Assembly: GCA_946613705.1 (NCBI GenBank)
Contig: CAMOFU010000006.1
Span: forward strand, 1-25,113
Reading direction: 5' to 3'
DNA: 25,113 nt
From: an uncultured Clostridia bacterium
GTDB lineage: Bacteria > Bacillota > Clostridia > Oscillospirales > Ruminococcaceae
Below the pieces are notes generated by a model. It was not told the DNA's origin and did no database searches. It saw only the letters and a program-made list of their open reading frames with translations. Shown here in pieces: positions 15,925 through 23,008 of the stretch (positions are counted from its first letter, which is position 1; each line of letters begins with the position of its first letter). A program made the position numbers and the translations under genes.

Positions 15925-16820
15925 TTATCCATCAGCCTTTTCAGAAACTCCTTCATCTCGTCCTCACCGTCAAAGCTCACCTTCATCGTAAGCTTTCCGC
16001 CGCTGCCCTTCTTGAACACCGCATCTACCCCGAAGGTGTCCTTCATCGAAAGACGGTATTCCTCCATCGCCTTGTCACTGCTGCTCATCATGCTGCTCCT
16101 GCGCTCGGGCGGCCTCTTTGCAGGGGTCTTTTCAGCCGCCAGCTTCTCAGCCTCACGCACCGAAAGCTCCTCCGACAGTATGACCTGCAAAAGCACCAGC
16201 TGCGAGTCCCTGTTCTGCTTTGCCAGCAGCGCCCTCGCGTGCCCCGCAGTGATCTTCCTCTGCTCGAGCGCTTCAATGCACTCGGGCTCCAGCTCGAGCA
16301 GCCGCAGCGAATTTGCCACCGCCGAACGGCTCCTGCCTATCGCCTTGGCGATCTCCTCCTGCGTCATCGAAAAGGCGCTTTTCAGCCTCTTGAATGCCCT
16401 TGCCTCCTCAACGGGGTCAAGGTCCTCTCTTTGCAGGTTCTCTATTAGCGCCAGCTGTGCCGCCAGCGCATCGTCTATCTCCCGCACGATAACAGGCACC
16501 TCGGTAAGCCCCGCTATCCTTGCCGCTCTCCACCGACGCTCGCCCGCAACGATGGTGTACCTGCCCTCTGCCTTTGCAGGCCTTACGATTATCGGCTGAA
16601 GCACACCCACCTGCGCAATGTTCTCTGCCAGCTCCGAAAGCTTCTCCTCGTCGAAATTCTTCCTCGGCTGCTTTCTGTCAGGCTCTATCAGCGACAGCCT
16701 TACCGTCGTCAGTGTCCCGCTGCCCCCTTCGTCACGAGCTTCGGCATTGTCCTCAGCTTCGGTGGAATTATCCTCAAACAGCGATTGCAGCCCATTCTTC
16801 ATTCTGTCCTTCTTGCCCAT
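15921..16820 (-). CDS. parB: Chromosome segregation protein ParB (Spo0J, Noc-like family)
   Basis: The 299-residue protein binds parS, clamps DNA using CTP and recruits SMC. It shows the CTP-binding GERRWRAA box (93-100), the second box ENLQREDLDPVEEA (127-140), a helix-turn-helix from about 153 to 174 (MTQEEIAKAIGRSRSAVANS), a Ser/Arg-rich linker near 235-250 and a C-terminal dimerisation domain (about 255-299). Shine-Dalgarno GGAGG (16828-16832) is 7 nt before the ATG. Unusually it is not adjacent to parA: three genes intervene, although all appear co-transcribed. Three perfect parS sites lie 1.5-3.1 kb upstream of it. Confidence 0.95.
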   Translation of the reverse strand: MGKKDRMKNGLQSLFEDNSTEAEDNAEARDEGGSGTLTTVRLSLIEPDRKQPRKNFDEEKLSELAENIAQVGVLQPIIVRPAKAEGRYTIVAGERRWRAARIAGLTEVPVIVREIDDALAAQLALIENLQREDLDPVEEARAFKRLKSAFSMTQEEIAKAIGRSRSAVANSLRLLELEPECIEALEQRKITAGHARALLAKQNRDSQLVLLQVILSEELSVREAEKLAAEKTPAKRPPERRSSMMSSSDKAMEEYRLSMKDTFGVDAVFKKGSGGKLTMKVSFDGEDEMKEFLKRLMDK

Positions 16821-16857
16821 TTCATTTCCTCCGTCTGTTTAATTGTGATCTGTATGC

Positions 16858-17796
16858 TCATATCCGTTTGAGCTGCTTTTTCATATACATCTTTCTGTCC
16901 CCGTCGTCATACACCCGATAGCCGAGCCGCCTGTACAGCCTCATCGCCGCGGGATTGCTTTTCCAGACACACAGCCTCAGCTCGTAGATGCCCTGCTCGG
17001 CTGCACGCTTTTCCAGCTCGCGGAGTATGCTCTCTCCGAAGCCCCTCCCGCGCAGCTCCTCATTTATGTAGAGATAGACCGTGTATGCGTATTTTACCGT
17101 GTCCTCTGCCGTTCTGTACCATATGAAGCCTGCCGTGCCGCAGTCAGCGTCCGCTGCCATATAATAATGCTCCGACTGCTTATCGGCACCGATCTCCGCA
17201 AGTATCCCTTCCGCTCCCGAATACGACCCGCTTTCCGAAAAAACGCCGTTTTCCGCGAGCGTGTCGGCAAAGTGCGCGGTTATCAGTCTCAGAAACTCAG
17301 CCTTCTCTGCGCTGTCTGCCTCCCGCAGATGCACCTCCCGCGCAGGCTCTCTTATAAACAGCCCCGCAGCCTCTGCCAGCACCCCGAACAGCCGTGCGGC
17401 ACGTTCAGACTCCTCGGTGAAATACATCGAAAGGTACGCGCAGTCCCCGTCTGTCACGATCAGCGCTTTTTCGCCGTCTATCAGAAAGTTTCTTCTCGTC
17501 CTGCCGTCCGCGCATTCCATTACAGCGTCCCTGAGCCCGCTGATACCGTCATGCTCTATCGTGATGCCGTCCCCGTCAGCCGCCGTAATATCAAAATAAC
17601 ACCCGAGCTTTATCAGCAGCTCGGCAAAGCTCTCAAACAGCTTCACCGCACGGTCGCCCGAATCGCCCGAAAGAAAAAATTTCTCTGCCGCAAACCAGTC
17701 TCCGCTGCTGTCACGCGGCACTCTCTCGGGCAGCAGATCGGCGATGATGAGCCGTCCGCCGAGCAGCCGCTCTATCGCTTCCGTTTTATCCGTCAT
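16858..17796 (-). CDS. GNAT acetyltransferase with an unrecognised N-terminal domain
   Basis: The 312-residue protein has a C-terminal GNAT domain (about 165-312). The acetyl-CoA pyrophosphate-binding loop is in ELRGRGFGESIL, and the family ending ELRLCVWKSNPAAMRLYRRLGYRVY is clear. Residues 1-155 are acidic, show alternating strands and helices (for example GDCAYLSMYFTEESERAARLFGVLAEAAGLF) and match no family I recognise; they could be a diverged second GNAT-like lobe. The substrate is unknown. The ATG follows the stop of the upstream GNAT gene by 1 nt with GGAGG at 17803-17807, so the two are probably coupled. It lies between parA and parB. Confidence 0.8.
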   Translation of the reverse strand: MTDKTEAIERLLGGRLIIADLLPERVPRDSSGDWFAAEKFFLSGDSGDRAVKLFESFAELLIKLGCYFDITAADGDGITIEHDGISGLRDAVMECADGRTRRNFLIDGEKALIVTDGDCAYLSMYFTEESERAARLFGVLAEAAGLFIREPAREVHLREADSAEKAEFLRLITAHFADTLAENGVFSESGSYSGAEGILAEIGADKQSEHYYMAADADCGTAGFIWYRTAEDTVKYAYTVYLYINEELRGRGFGESILRELEKRAAEQGIYELRLCVWKSNPAAMRLYRRLGYRVYDDGDRKMYMKKQLKRI

Positions 17797-17797
17797 C

Positions 17798-18322
17798 TCA
17801 GACCTCCAACACCGACCAGTCGGGCTTGGTGATCCTTACGAACACCTTGCCGTCCCGCTCGCCGACGACCCTGCCGCCGTTTTTCTGCATTATCCGTATC
17901 GACGCGGCATTTCCGCTGTCAGCCCGAAGATAGAATTCATCCTCGGGAACGATGCTCTCCGCATATTCCAGCACCAGCCGCAGCGCCTCGGTGCCAAAGC
18001 CCTTGCCGCGGAACTGCGGCGCTATCCAGTAACCGATATGCCCCGAGCCGTTCCTGAGCGCATCGGTCAGATAATGCCGCACCTTTGCCTGACCGATAAG
18101 CTGCATATCGCGCCATATAAAAAGCGTTGTCTCGGGAACATAGCCCTCGGGCAGCCCGATGCCCTCTGCCCACTCGATCATCTCGTACAGCGCCTTGTCA
18201 AACGCACCTCTGCCGACATTGTACCACTGATTGATGTAGCCGTTCTCATCGGTGGGTATCAGCCTCACCAGCTGCCACTCGGCTTCAAAGTCGTCAAAAT
18301 TTGCTTCTCTTATATGTATCAT
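17798..18322 (-). CDS. GNAT acetyltransferase (RimJ/RimL-like)
   Basis: The 174-residue protein is a single GNAT domain. It starts MIHIREANFDDFEAEW, carries the acetyl-CoA loop in APQFRGKGFGTEALRL and the Asn-containing SGNAASIRIMQKNGGRVV segment common to Acetyltransf_3 and RimJ/L-type enzymes. The substrate (protein N terminus, small amine or antibiotic) cannot be told. Shine-Dalgarno GGAGAG is 7 nt before the ATG. A perfect parS site lies just upstream of this ribosome-binding site. It is followed 1 nt later by the GNAT-fusion gene. Confidence 0.87.
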   Translation of the reverse strand: MIHIREANFDDFEAEWQLVRLIPTDENGYINQWYNVGRGAFDKALYEMIEWAEGIGLPEGYVPETTLFIWRDMQLIGQAKVRHYLTDALRNGSGHIGYWIAPQFRGKGFGTEALRLVLEYAESIVPEDEFYLRADSGNAASIRIMQKNGGRVVGERDGKVFVRITKPDWSVLEV

Positions 18323-18339
18323 GATCTCACTCTCCGAAA

Positions 18340-18355
18340 TGTTTCACGTGAAACA
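18340..18355. other. parS: parS site 1
   Basis: A perfect 16-bp palindrome TGTTTCACGTGAAACA, identical to the Spo0J/ParB consensus. It lies 3 bp 3' of the mnmM-like gene and 17 bp before the GNAT start codon, inside the transcribed operon. Confidence 0.97.
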
Positions 18356-18358
18356 TTC

Positions 18359-18931
18359 TCACAGATCCGTCTTGTATATTCTCACGCTTATCGGGGGGCA
18401 GTTGGGTCTGTTTACAAATTCACTCACCACGACCGCGAATTCTCCCACCGGCAGCCCCGCGATGTACCCGAGTATCGCGTCCTTTTCCTCAAAGCCCGTG
18501 TCGCGGCCGTAGTAGATCGACAGGCTCATCACTCCGCCGAATTTTAACAGCCGCAGGCATTTTTTCAAAGCGGCAAGACTGCTCTCGGTGCGGGTATGCT
18601 TCGTGTGGTCGCCCCCGGGCAGCCAGCCGAAGTTGAACACTATCGCCGCGACAGATTCCTCCTCGGCGTACCTGTCCACATTCTCGTGACTGTCAAGATA
18701 GACCTCACATCTGTCCTCATAGCCCATCTCGGCGATCAGAGCCTTGGTGCTGTCAACAGCCTCCTGCTGGATATCCATTGCGATGACCCTGCCGCTCCCG
18801 CCGACAAGTCCGCAGAGAAATGCGGTATCCTTTCCGCGCCCTGCGGTGCAGTCGATGCAGATATCGCCCTCGCTCACTTTAAGCTCCAGAAACTCGTGTG
18901 CCAGATGCACAGCTCCGAATGTACTCGGCAT
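18359..18931 (-). CDS. mnmM: Class I SAM methyltransferase, MnmM (YtqB)-like
   Basis: The 190-residue protein belongs to the YtqB family (PF06962, formerly 'rRNA methylase'). The SAM-binding motif is DCTAGRGKDTAFL (27-39), with VIAMDIQQEAV as the acidic strand. The family signature VFNFGWLPGGDHTKHT (about 97-112) matches the NLGYLPxGDK type. Bacillus YtqB (MnmM) methylates the nm5 group on wobble uridine to give mnm5(s2)U, the step after MnmE-MnmG. The presence of mnmG 5 kb away supports that role. GGAGGTG precedes the ATG with good spacing. The gene lies between parA and the GNAT genes, with a parS site on each side. The exact tRNA reaction is inferred from the family. Confidence 0.82.
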   Translation of the reverse strand: MPSTFGAVHLAHEFLELKVSEGDICIDCTAGRGKDTAFLCGLVGGSGRVIAMDIQQEAVDSTKALIAEMGYEDRCEVYLDSHENVDRYAEEESVAAIVFNFGWLPGGDHTKHTRTESSLAALKKCLRLLKFGGVMSLSIYYGRDTGFEEKDAILGYIAGLPVGEFAVVVSEFVNRPNCPPISVRIYKTDL

Positions 18932-18955
18932 TTTTACACCTCCGATGTTTTGAAT

Positions 18956-18971
18956 TGTTTCACGTGAAACA
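18956..18971. other. parS: parS site 2
   Basis: A perfect TGTTTCACGTGAAACA in the 50-bp gap between the parA stop and the mnmM-like start, inside the transcribed operon. Confidence 0.97.
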
Positions 18972-18981
18972 TTTTGCAGAT

Positions 18982-19761
18982 TCAGTTATGTTTCTTCTTC
19001 GTATTTTTTCTGCCGATCTCCTTAGCCAGCTCCTCGTAAGCCTTCGAGCCCTTCGACTTGGGGTCGTAGTACAGCGCGGGACTGCCGAAGCTCGGTGCCT
19101 CGGAAAGTGCAACATTTCTCGGTATAACGGTCTTGAAAACGTCCTTTGGGAAGAATTTTTTCACCTCTGCCGCTATCTGTCCCGTGACCTTGTATCTCTC
19201 AACATACATCGTGAACAGTATGCCCTCTATCGTCAGATCCTTGTTCCAGGTCTTGCGGACGCGGTCTATCGTCTGATTCAGCTCGACCAGTCCCTCCAGC
19301 GACAAAAACTCGCACTGTATCGGTATGATGACGCTGTCGGCTGCCACGAGTGCATTTATCGTAAGCATATCGAGCGTGGGCGGGCAGTCGATCAGGATAT
19401 AGTCATAGAATTCCTTTGCGGGCAGCAGCCGCTCGCGCAGCTTCCGTGCCCTGTCCTTCATGCTCACAAGCTCTACCGCCGCCCCCGAAAGCTCCTGCGT
19501 TGTCGGTATCACCGACACACCGCGGAACTGCGTTGCAACGACCGCTTCAAACACACCGCATTCTCCCATCAGCACCTCATAGATAGTATTGCGTATGCTT
19601 TTCTTTTTTATACCGTAGCTGGTAGTGGTATTGCCCTGCGGGTCGAAATCCACGATCAGCACCTTTTTGCCCTTGTGACCGAACACTGCTGCCAGATTTA
19701 CAACGGTCGTGGATTTTCCGACTCCGCCCTTCTGATTTGAAACTGCGATTATCCTGCCCAT
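18982..19761 (-). CDS. parA: Chromosome partitioning ATPase ParA (Soj)
   Basis: The 259-residue protein is a chromosomal-type ParA: no N-terminal HTH, deviant Walker A KGGVGKST (11-18) with the signature Lys11, DFDPQGNTT (about 38-46), IDCPPTLD as Walker B region, and a basic C terminus. It dimerises with ATP on the nucleoid and is stimulated by ParB; in Bacillus-like bacteria it also regulates DnaA. Length is standard. Shine-Dalgarno AGGAG precedes the ATG. It heads a six-gene minus-strand operon in which parB is fifth. A parS site lies about 125 bp upstream, above the likely promoter. Confidence 0.95.
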   Translation of the reverse strand: MGRIIAVSNQKGGVGKSTTVVNLAAVFGHKGKKVLIVDFDPQGNTTTSYGIKKKSIRNTIYEVLMGECGVFEAVVATQFRGVSVIPTTQELSGAAVELVSMKDRARKLRERLLPAKEFYDYILIDCPPTLDMLTINALVAADSVIIPIQCEFLSLEGLVELNQTIDRVRKTWNKDLTIEGILFTMYVERYKVTGQIAAEVKKFFPKDVFKTVIPRNVALSEAPSFGSPALYYDPKSKGSKAYEELAKEIGRKNTKKKHN

Positions 19762-19814
19762 ATCTCTTCTCCTGTGTTTATAATAGTAGCTTTAAAATGC
19801 ATTCCGCTTCTTCT

Positions 19815-19843
19815 ATTATACAACATTTTTTCTTGTTTGAAAA
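19815..19843 (-). promoter_or_regulatory. Candidate promoter of the parA operon
   Basis: On the minus strand TATAAT (19820-19815) has a weak -35 TTTTCA (19843-19838) at 17 nt. The parA start is about 54 nt downstream, and parS site 3 is about 43 bp upstream of the -35. Confidence 0.5.
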
Positions 19844-19885
19844 GACCTTTTATAAAAACTTTTCAAGTAAACATATTTCAAAGAA

Positions 19886-19901
19886 TGTTTCACGTGAAAC
19901 A
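19886..19901. other. parS: parS site 3
   Basis: A perfect TGTTTCACGTGAAACA between the jag terminator and the parA promoter. Its last A is also the first base of the complement of the terminator U-tract. Confidence 0.97.
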
Positions 19902-19930
19902 AAAAACAGCACCGTACAAAAGTACAGTGC
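19901..19930 (-). terminator. Terminator of the rpmH-jag operon
   Basis: On the minus strand GCACTGTAC (19930-19922), a TTTT loop, then GTACGGTGC (19917-19909) form a 9-bp stem with one U-G wobble. A run of six U follows (complement of 19901-19906). It lies 12 nt after the jag stop. Confidence 0.85.
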
Positions 19931-19942
19931 CGTTATCGTTTA

Positions 19943-20752
19943 TCAGAATTCGATCTTTCCGTAAAGCCCTGCGTTGAGATTGTCCTCGGGCTTGGGACGC
20001 TTGTAATCCTTCTCGAACGAGGTGGTGATATCGTAATGCGCTCTCGGCTTTCTTTCGCGGCGGCCGCCCTTTCTGCCGCCCTTGCCTCCGCGGTAATCGT
20101 TGTTCCTCGGTCTTCTCTCGGTGGAGCTGATGAGCACCTTTCTGTACGGCTCCTCACCCGTCGAACGGGATGTAACGCCCTCTATCTCGGAAACTGCCGC
20201 GTGAATGATGCGTCTCTCGTAAGGGTTCATCGGCTCAAGAGCAGAGGTCCTGCCTGTCTTCTTGACATTGGCAGCGATCTTTCTTGCAAGCTCCTCAAGC
20301 TGTGTCTTTCTTCTCTCTCTGAATCCGCCGCAGTCGGTGGAGATACGGAAATAATCTCTGTCGAGCTTATTGCATACGAGAGAGGAGAGATACTGGAACG
20401 CATCGAGCAGCTCGCCCTTCTTGCCGATAAGAGCCTCAAAGCCCTCGGCACTGATCTCAAACAAAGCACCGTTCTCTGTATCGGTGACGGTTATCTCTGC
20501 ACCCTCGATGCCCATTGCAGCGATGACATCGAGCATATAATTCTTTGCTGCATCTGCCTTGGTAAGAACCACGGGAGGCTCATATTCTGCCTCTACCTTT
20601 GCTTCACCCTTGACCTTTCCGAAAAAACCGACCTTCGGCTCCTCCAGCACGTTGAACGTGATCTCGCTCTCGGCTGCACCGAACTCTGCGGCTGCTGCCT
20701 TTTTCGCATCTTCTACTGTGGCAGCGGTAAAGATTTTTTTCACATTGACCAT
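19943..20752 (-). CDS. jag: RNA-binding protein Jag (KhpB), KH and R3H domains
   Basis: The 269-residue protein has an N-terminal Jag_N domain (about 4-52), a KH domain with GKKGELLDAFQYL (about 110-122), and an R3H domain with Arg180-x3-His184 in NPYERRIIHAAV. A Gly/Arg/Lys-rich tail follows (about 210-235), then an acidic end. Jag/KhpB binds RNA and in Gram-positives affects cell elongation and division. It is usually co-transcribed with yidC, as here (52 nt gap). The start is uncertain: AGAAAGGA abuts ATG 20752, whereas GTG at 20743 (codon 4) has ideal spacing and would give a protein 3 residues shorter. mnmE, the usual next gene, is absent. Confidence 0.93.
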   Translation of the reverse strand: MVNVKKIFTAATVEDAKKAAAAEFGAAESEITFNVLEEPKVGFFGKVKGEAKVEAEYEPPVVLTKADAAKNYMLDVIAAMGIEGAEITVTDTENGALFEISAEGFEALIGKKGELLDAFQYLSSLVCNKLDRDYFRISTDCGGFRERRKTQLEELARKIAANVKKTGRTSALEPMNPYERRIIHAAVSEIEGVTSRSTGEEPYRKVLISSTERRPRNNDYRGGKGGRKGGRRERKPRAHYDITTSFEKDYKRPKPEDNLNAGLYGKIEF

Positions 20753-20783
20753 TCCTTTCTATTTAGAGGCGGAAATCTTGTCT

Positions 20784-20814
20784 CGGAGTCATTCCTCCAC
20801 GGAGTTACTCCTCC
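20784..20814. repeat. Duplicated 15-bp hairpin at the yidC-jag junction
   Basis: CGGAGTCATTCCTCC (20784-20798) and CGGAGTTACTCCTCC (20800-20814) differ at two positions and are separated by one base. Each contains an inverted repeat (CGGAG/CTCCG on the minus strand). The second spans the yidC stop codon. Confidence 0.6.
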
Positions 20815-22181
20815 GTATATTCGTCGCCGTATTTTTCCGCCATTCTTTTTCTTGCTTCGTTGAGCTTTCTGCGCTGCTGCTCTTTAAGCTCCTGCTTTGA
20901 GAGCTTCTTGCTGCCGTCCTTATCGTCGGAGCCGTCATCGTCGTCGTCATCATCGTCATCGGAATAGCGTTTGGGCTTTTCGCCGCGCTGCTCCTGCTGC
21001 ATCTCGATAGCTCTTTCCATAAACGACTTCTTGCCGTTCTTGCGGCGCTCCTTGTTTTTCTCCATCTCAGCCTCGACCTGAGCTCTGATCTTAGCGGGGC
21101 TGTAGAGAATATTGAGGAATACAGTCTGTACAACGGCAAACAGCGATGAATAGATCCAGTACAGACCGAGACCCGCGGGATACTCGAACGCGATCCACAG
21201 CGAGAACAGCGGCAGTGCCAGAAACATTATCTTCATACCCATGCCCATATGCTGAGCGGGGTTGTTCTTCTTATTGTAATAGGTGCTGAGCAGGGTAGCG
21301 ATCAGCTGGAGCACGAACGATGCGAACGGGATAACTGCCAGCCAGCTGTTAAACGTAGGGATAGCGCCCAGCGAGAGCCCGAAGAACTCATACTTGAAGC
21401 TCTTTGCATAATCTACGACTGCATCGGGAAGGATATCCTGATACTGAGCATTTGCCTTTGTCTCGTCAACGAAATCGAAGGTCGCCAGCTCGGGGCGGGA
21501 AACCACAAGGTTCTGCGAGATATACTCGGGATTCGTGATGAACACGTCGATATCGGGATGCTTTTCAAAGATCGCAACAAGGTCCTTCCAGAGATTCTCG
21601 CGCTCCTTCTTATCCTCCTCATCATCGTCTTTGTCATAGCCGAAAAGCTTATAGGTGTTCTTATAATTCTTGTCATCTTCGTTTACGATGACCTTCTTTA
21701 CCTCGTCGTAGGAGCCCTTTTCCGCGAGCAGCTTTGCCATGGTGGTATCGTTGTTCTTGATATCCTGCGAAACGGCAGCTACCATCGAGATAGTATTGTT
21801 AGCCTTGGTTATCGTATCCTTGTCAACGTCCGAAACATAGGTCATCGGGCCGTAGATAACGGGGATCATCGAGAACAGGATAAGCATTGAGATGAGCATA
21901 GGCAGGCAGCTTGCCATAGGGTTCACGCCGTGCTTCTGATAGAGCGCCATTGTCTCTTCATTGAGCTTTTCCTGATTTTTGCCGTATTTCTTTTTGAGCT
22001 TTTCGAGCTCGGGCTGGATCATCGACATTCTTGCGGTGCTCTTCTGCTGCTTGATGCTCAGAGGCAGCATCAGCAGACGTGTTATCAGCGTAAACAGGAG
22101 CAGCGCCAGGCCGTAGTTGCCTATCAGCTTATAGCAGCCCTTCATCAGCCAGCCGAGGGGTGTTGCGAACAAACTAAACAT
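20805..22181 (-). CDS. yidC: Membrane protein insertase YidC/OxaA/SpoIIIJ family
   Basis: The 458-residue insertase places proteins into the cytoplasmic membrane, alone or with SecYEG. TM1 (about 22-41) contains the conserved hydrophilic-groove Arg35 in TRLLMLPLSIKQQKS, followed by the cytoplasmic coiled-coil C1 loop. TM2 is about 90-116, TM3 about 280-302, TM4/TM5 about 315-360, followed by a basic tail. There is no lipoprotein signal or large N-terminal periplasmic domain. Two features are unusual: a loop of about 150 residues (117-270) between TM2 and TM3, much longer than in Bacillus homologues and rich in Asp/Glu/Lys; and nine consecutive Asp (408-416) in the otherwise basic ribosome-facing tail. 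Shine-Dalgarno AAAGG lies 9 nt before the ATG. Confidence 0.95.
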   Translation of the reverse strand: MFSLFATPLGWLMKGCYKLIGNYGLALLLFTLITRLLMLPLSIKQQKSTARMSMIQPELEKLKKKYGKNQEKLNEETMALYQKHGVNPMASCLPMLISMLILFSMIPVIYGPMTYVSDVDKDTITKANNTISMVAAVSQDIKNNDTTMAKLLAEKGSYDEVKKVIVNEDDKNYKNTYKLFGYDKDDDEEDKKERENLWKDLVAIFEKHPDIDVFITNPEYISQNLVVSRPELATFDFVDETKANAQYQDILPDAVVDYAKSFKYEFFGLSLGAIPTFNSWLAVIPFASFVLQLIATLLSTYYNKKNNPAQHMGMGMKIMFLALPLFSLWIAFEYPAGLGLYWIYSSLFAVVQTVFLNILYSPAKIRAQVEAEMEKNKERRKNGKKSFMERAIEMQQEQRGEKPKRYSDDDDDDDDDGSDDKDGSKKLSKQELKEQQRRKLNEARKRMAEKYGDEYTEE

Positions 22182-22254
22182 ACATTCATACCTTTCCTTG
22201 ACTTTTTCTTATTCAATATTTTCCATATACTGTCTATTGTTTAATATTTATCAT

Positions 22255-22530
22255 TTATCTATTTTTATTTTTTCTCATATTTCCCGTAACTATATCCTTA
22301 TAGCTGAGCCTTACGGGGACCTTATCCACACCGCCGAGGCTCCACGGATTGCACCTGAGCAGCCGCCATACCGAAAGCACGGTACCTTTTATAACACCGT
22401 GCCTGCTGTAGCTCTCAAGGCAGTAGGACGAGCAGGATGGGTAATACTTGCATCTTGCGGGAAAAAGTGGGCTTATCAGCTTTTGATATGCCTTTATCGG
22501 CAATATAAATAAATATCTGAATAATTTCAT
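22255..22530 (-). CDS. yidD: Membrane protein insertion efficiency factor YidD
   Basis: The 91-residue protein has the amphipathic N-terminal helix LFILPIKAYQKLISPLFP and the Cys-rich signature CKYYPSCSSYC (about 27-37), with HGVIKGTVLSVWRLLRCNPW typical of the family. It lies at the membrane and assists YidC-dependent insertion. Length is usual. The 21 nt between the rnpA stop and this ATG are A/T-only apart from one G, and show no Shine-Dalgarno, so initiation may depend on upstream translation. The last codons overlap two ATTTATC heptamers. Confidence 0.95.
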   Translation of the reverse strand: MKLFRYLFILPIKAYQKLISPLFPARCKYYPSCSSYCLESYSRHGVIKGTVLSVWRLLRCNPWSLGGVDKVPVRLSYKDIVTGNMRKNKNR

Positions 22531-22551
22531 TTCATTTTATATTTTTTTATT

Positions 22552-22953
22552 TTATTTCATCTTCTTATTATTATGAGCCTGCCTGCACCTGTTATCATTT
22601 CTGTCGGCATCTGCCGCGAGCTCCTTTATCATCTTCGGAACGGCTTTTCTGACAAGAAAATCCGCGGTCTCAGACGAGGTCCTTTCGCAGGCATCGTTTC
22701 TTGCCGCAAAAATAATATCGCAGCCGATAGGGAAGCGGGTCTCATTCAGCCTGTAGGCTGCACGGAAAATACGTTTTATGCGGTTACGCTCTACTGCGCC
22801 GCCCTGTTTTTTCCCCACCGAGATACCGAAGCGGTTAAAGGGCAGTCTGTTCGGTATAAAATATACTGTAAGAAATCCGCAGCTGACATATTTTCCCGAA
22901 CGGAAGCAGCGCAGAAATATTCTGTTGTCCTTAGCTGTTTCGGTAAAAAGCAT
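22552..22953 (-). CDS. rnpA: Ribonuclease P protein component
   Basis: The 133-residue basic protein binds the RNase P RNA and helps 5' maturation of tRNA precursors. The start MLFTETAKDNRIFLRCFRSG matches the usual N terminus, and the RNR core GISVGKKQGGAVERNRIKRI carries the conserved basic residues. The frame stays open upstream to an ATG at 23067, adding 38 residues with Asp-Phe repeats that encode a hexanucleotide repeat; since RnpA is normally 110-130 residues, I place the start at 22953. GGAG lies 12 nt before it, somewhat far. Between rpmH and this gene is a long hairpin that may attenuate transcription. Confidence 0.92.
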   Translation of the reverse strand: MLFTETAKDNRIFLRCFRSGKYVSCGFLTVYFIPNRLPFNRFGISVGKKQGGAVERNRIKRIFRAAYRLNETRFPIGCDIIFAARNDACERTSSETADFLVRKAVPKMIKELAADADRNDNRCRQAHNNKKMK

Positions 22954-22977
22954 TTTTTTTACAAACTCCAAGATCGG

Positions 22978-23001
22978 ATCAAAATCAAAATCAAAATCAA
23001 A
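22978..23001. repeat. Hexanucleotide repeat (ATCAAA)4 upstream of rnpA
   Basis: Four perfect ATCAAA units (TTTGAT on the transcribed minus strand) lie 24-48 nt before the rnpA start, in the untranslated leader if the start at 22953 is right. Confidence 0.85.
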
Positions 23002-23008
23002 AAATTTT

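Noticed and set aside
20763..20792. Nine-residue mini-ORF between yidC and jag on the minus strand, preceded by GGAGGA
   Set aside because: The Shine-Dalgarno-like bases abut the ATG directly and the sequence arises from the duplicated hairpin; there is no evidence of translation.
22322..22330. A perfect DnaA box (TTATCCACA) inside yidD
   Set aside because: It is single, 1.4 kb from dnaA, and encodes part of a conserved segment (VDKV), so chance is the simplest explanation.
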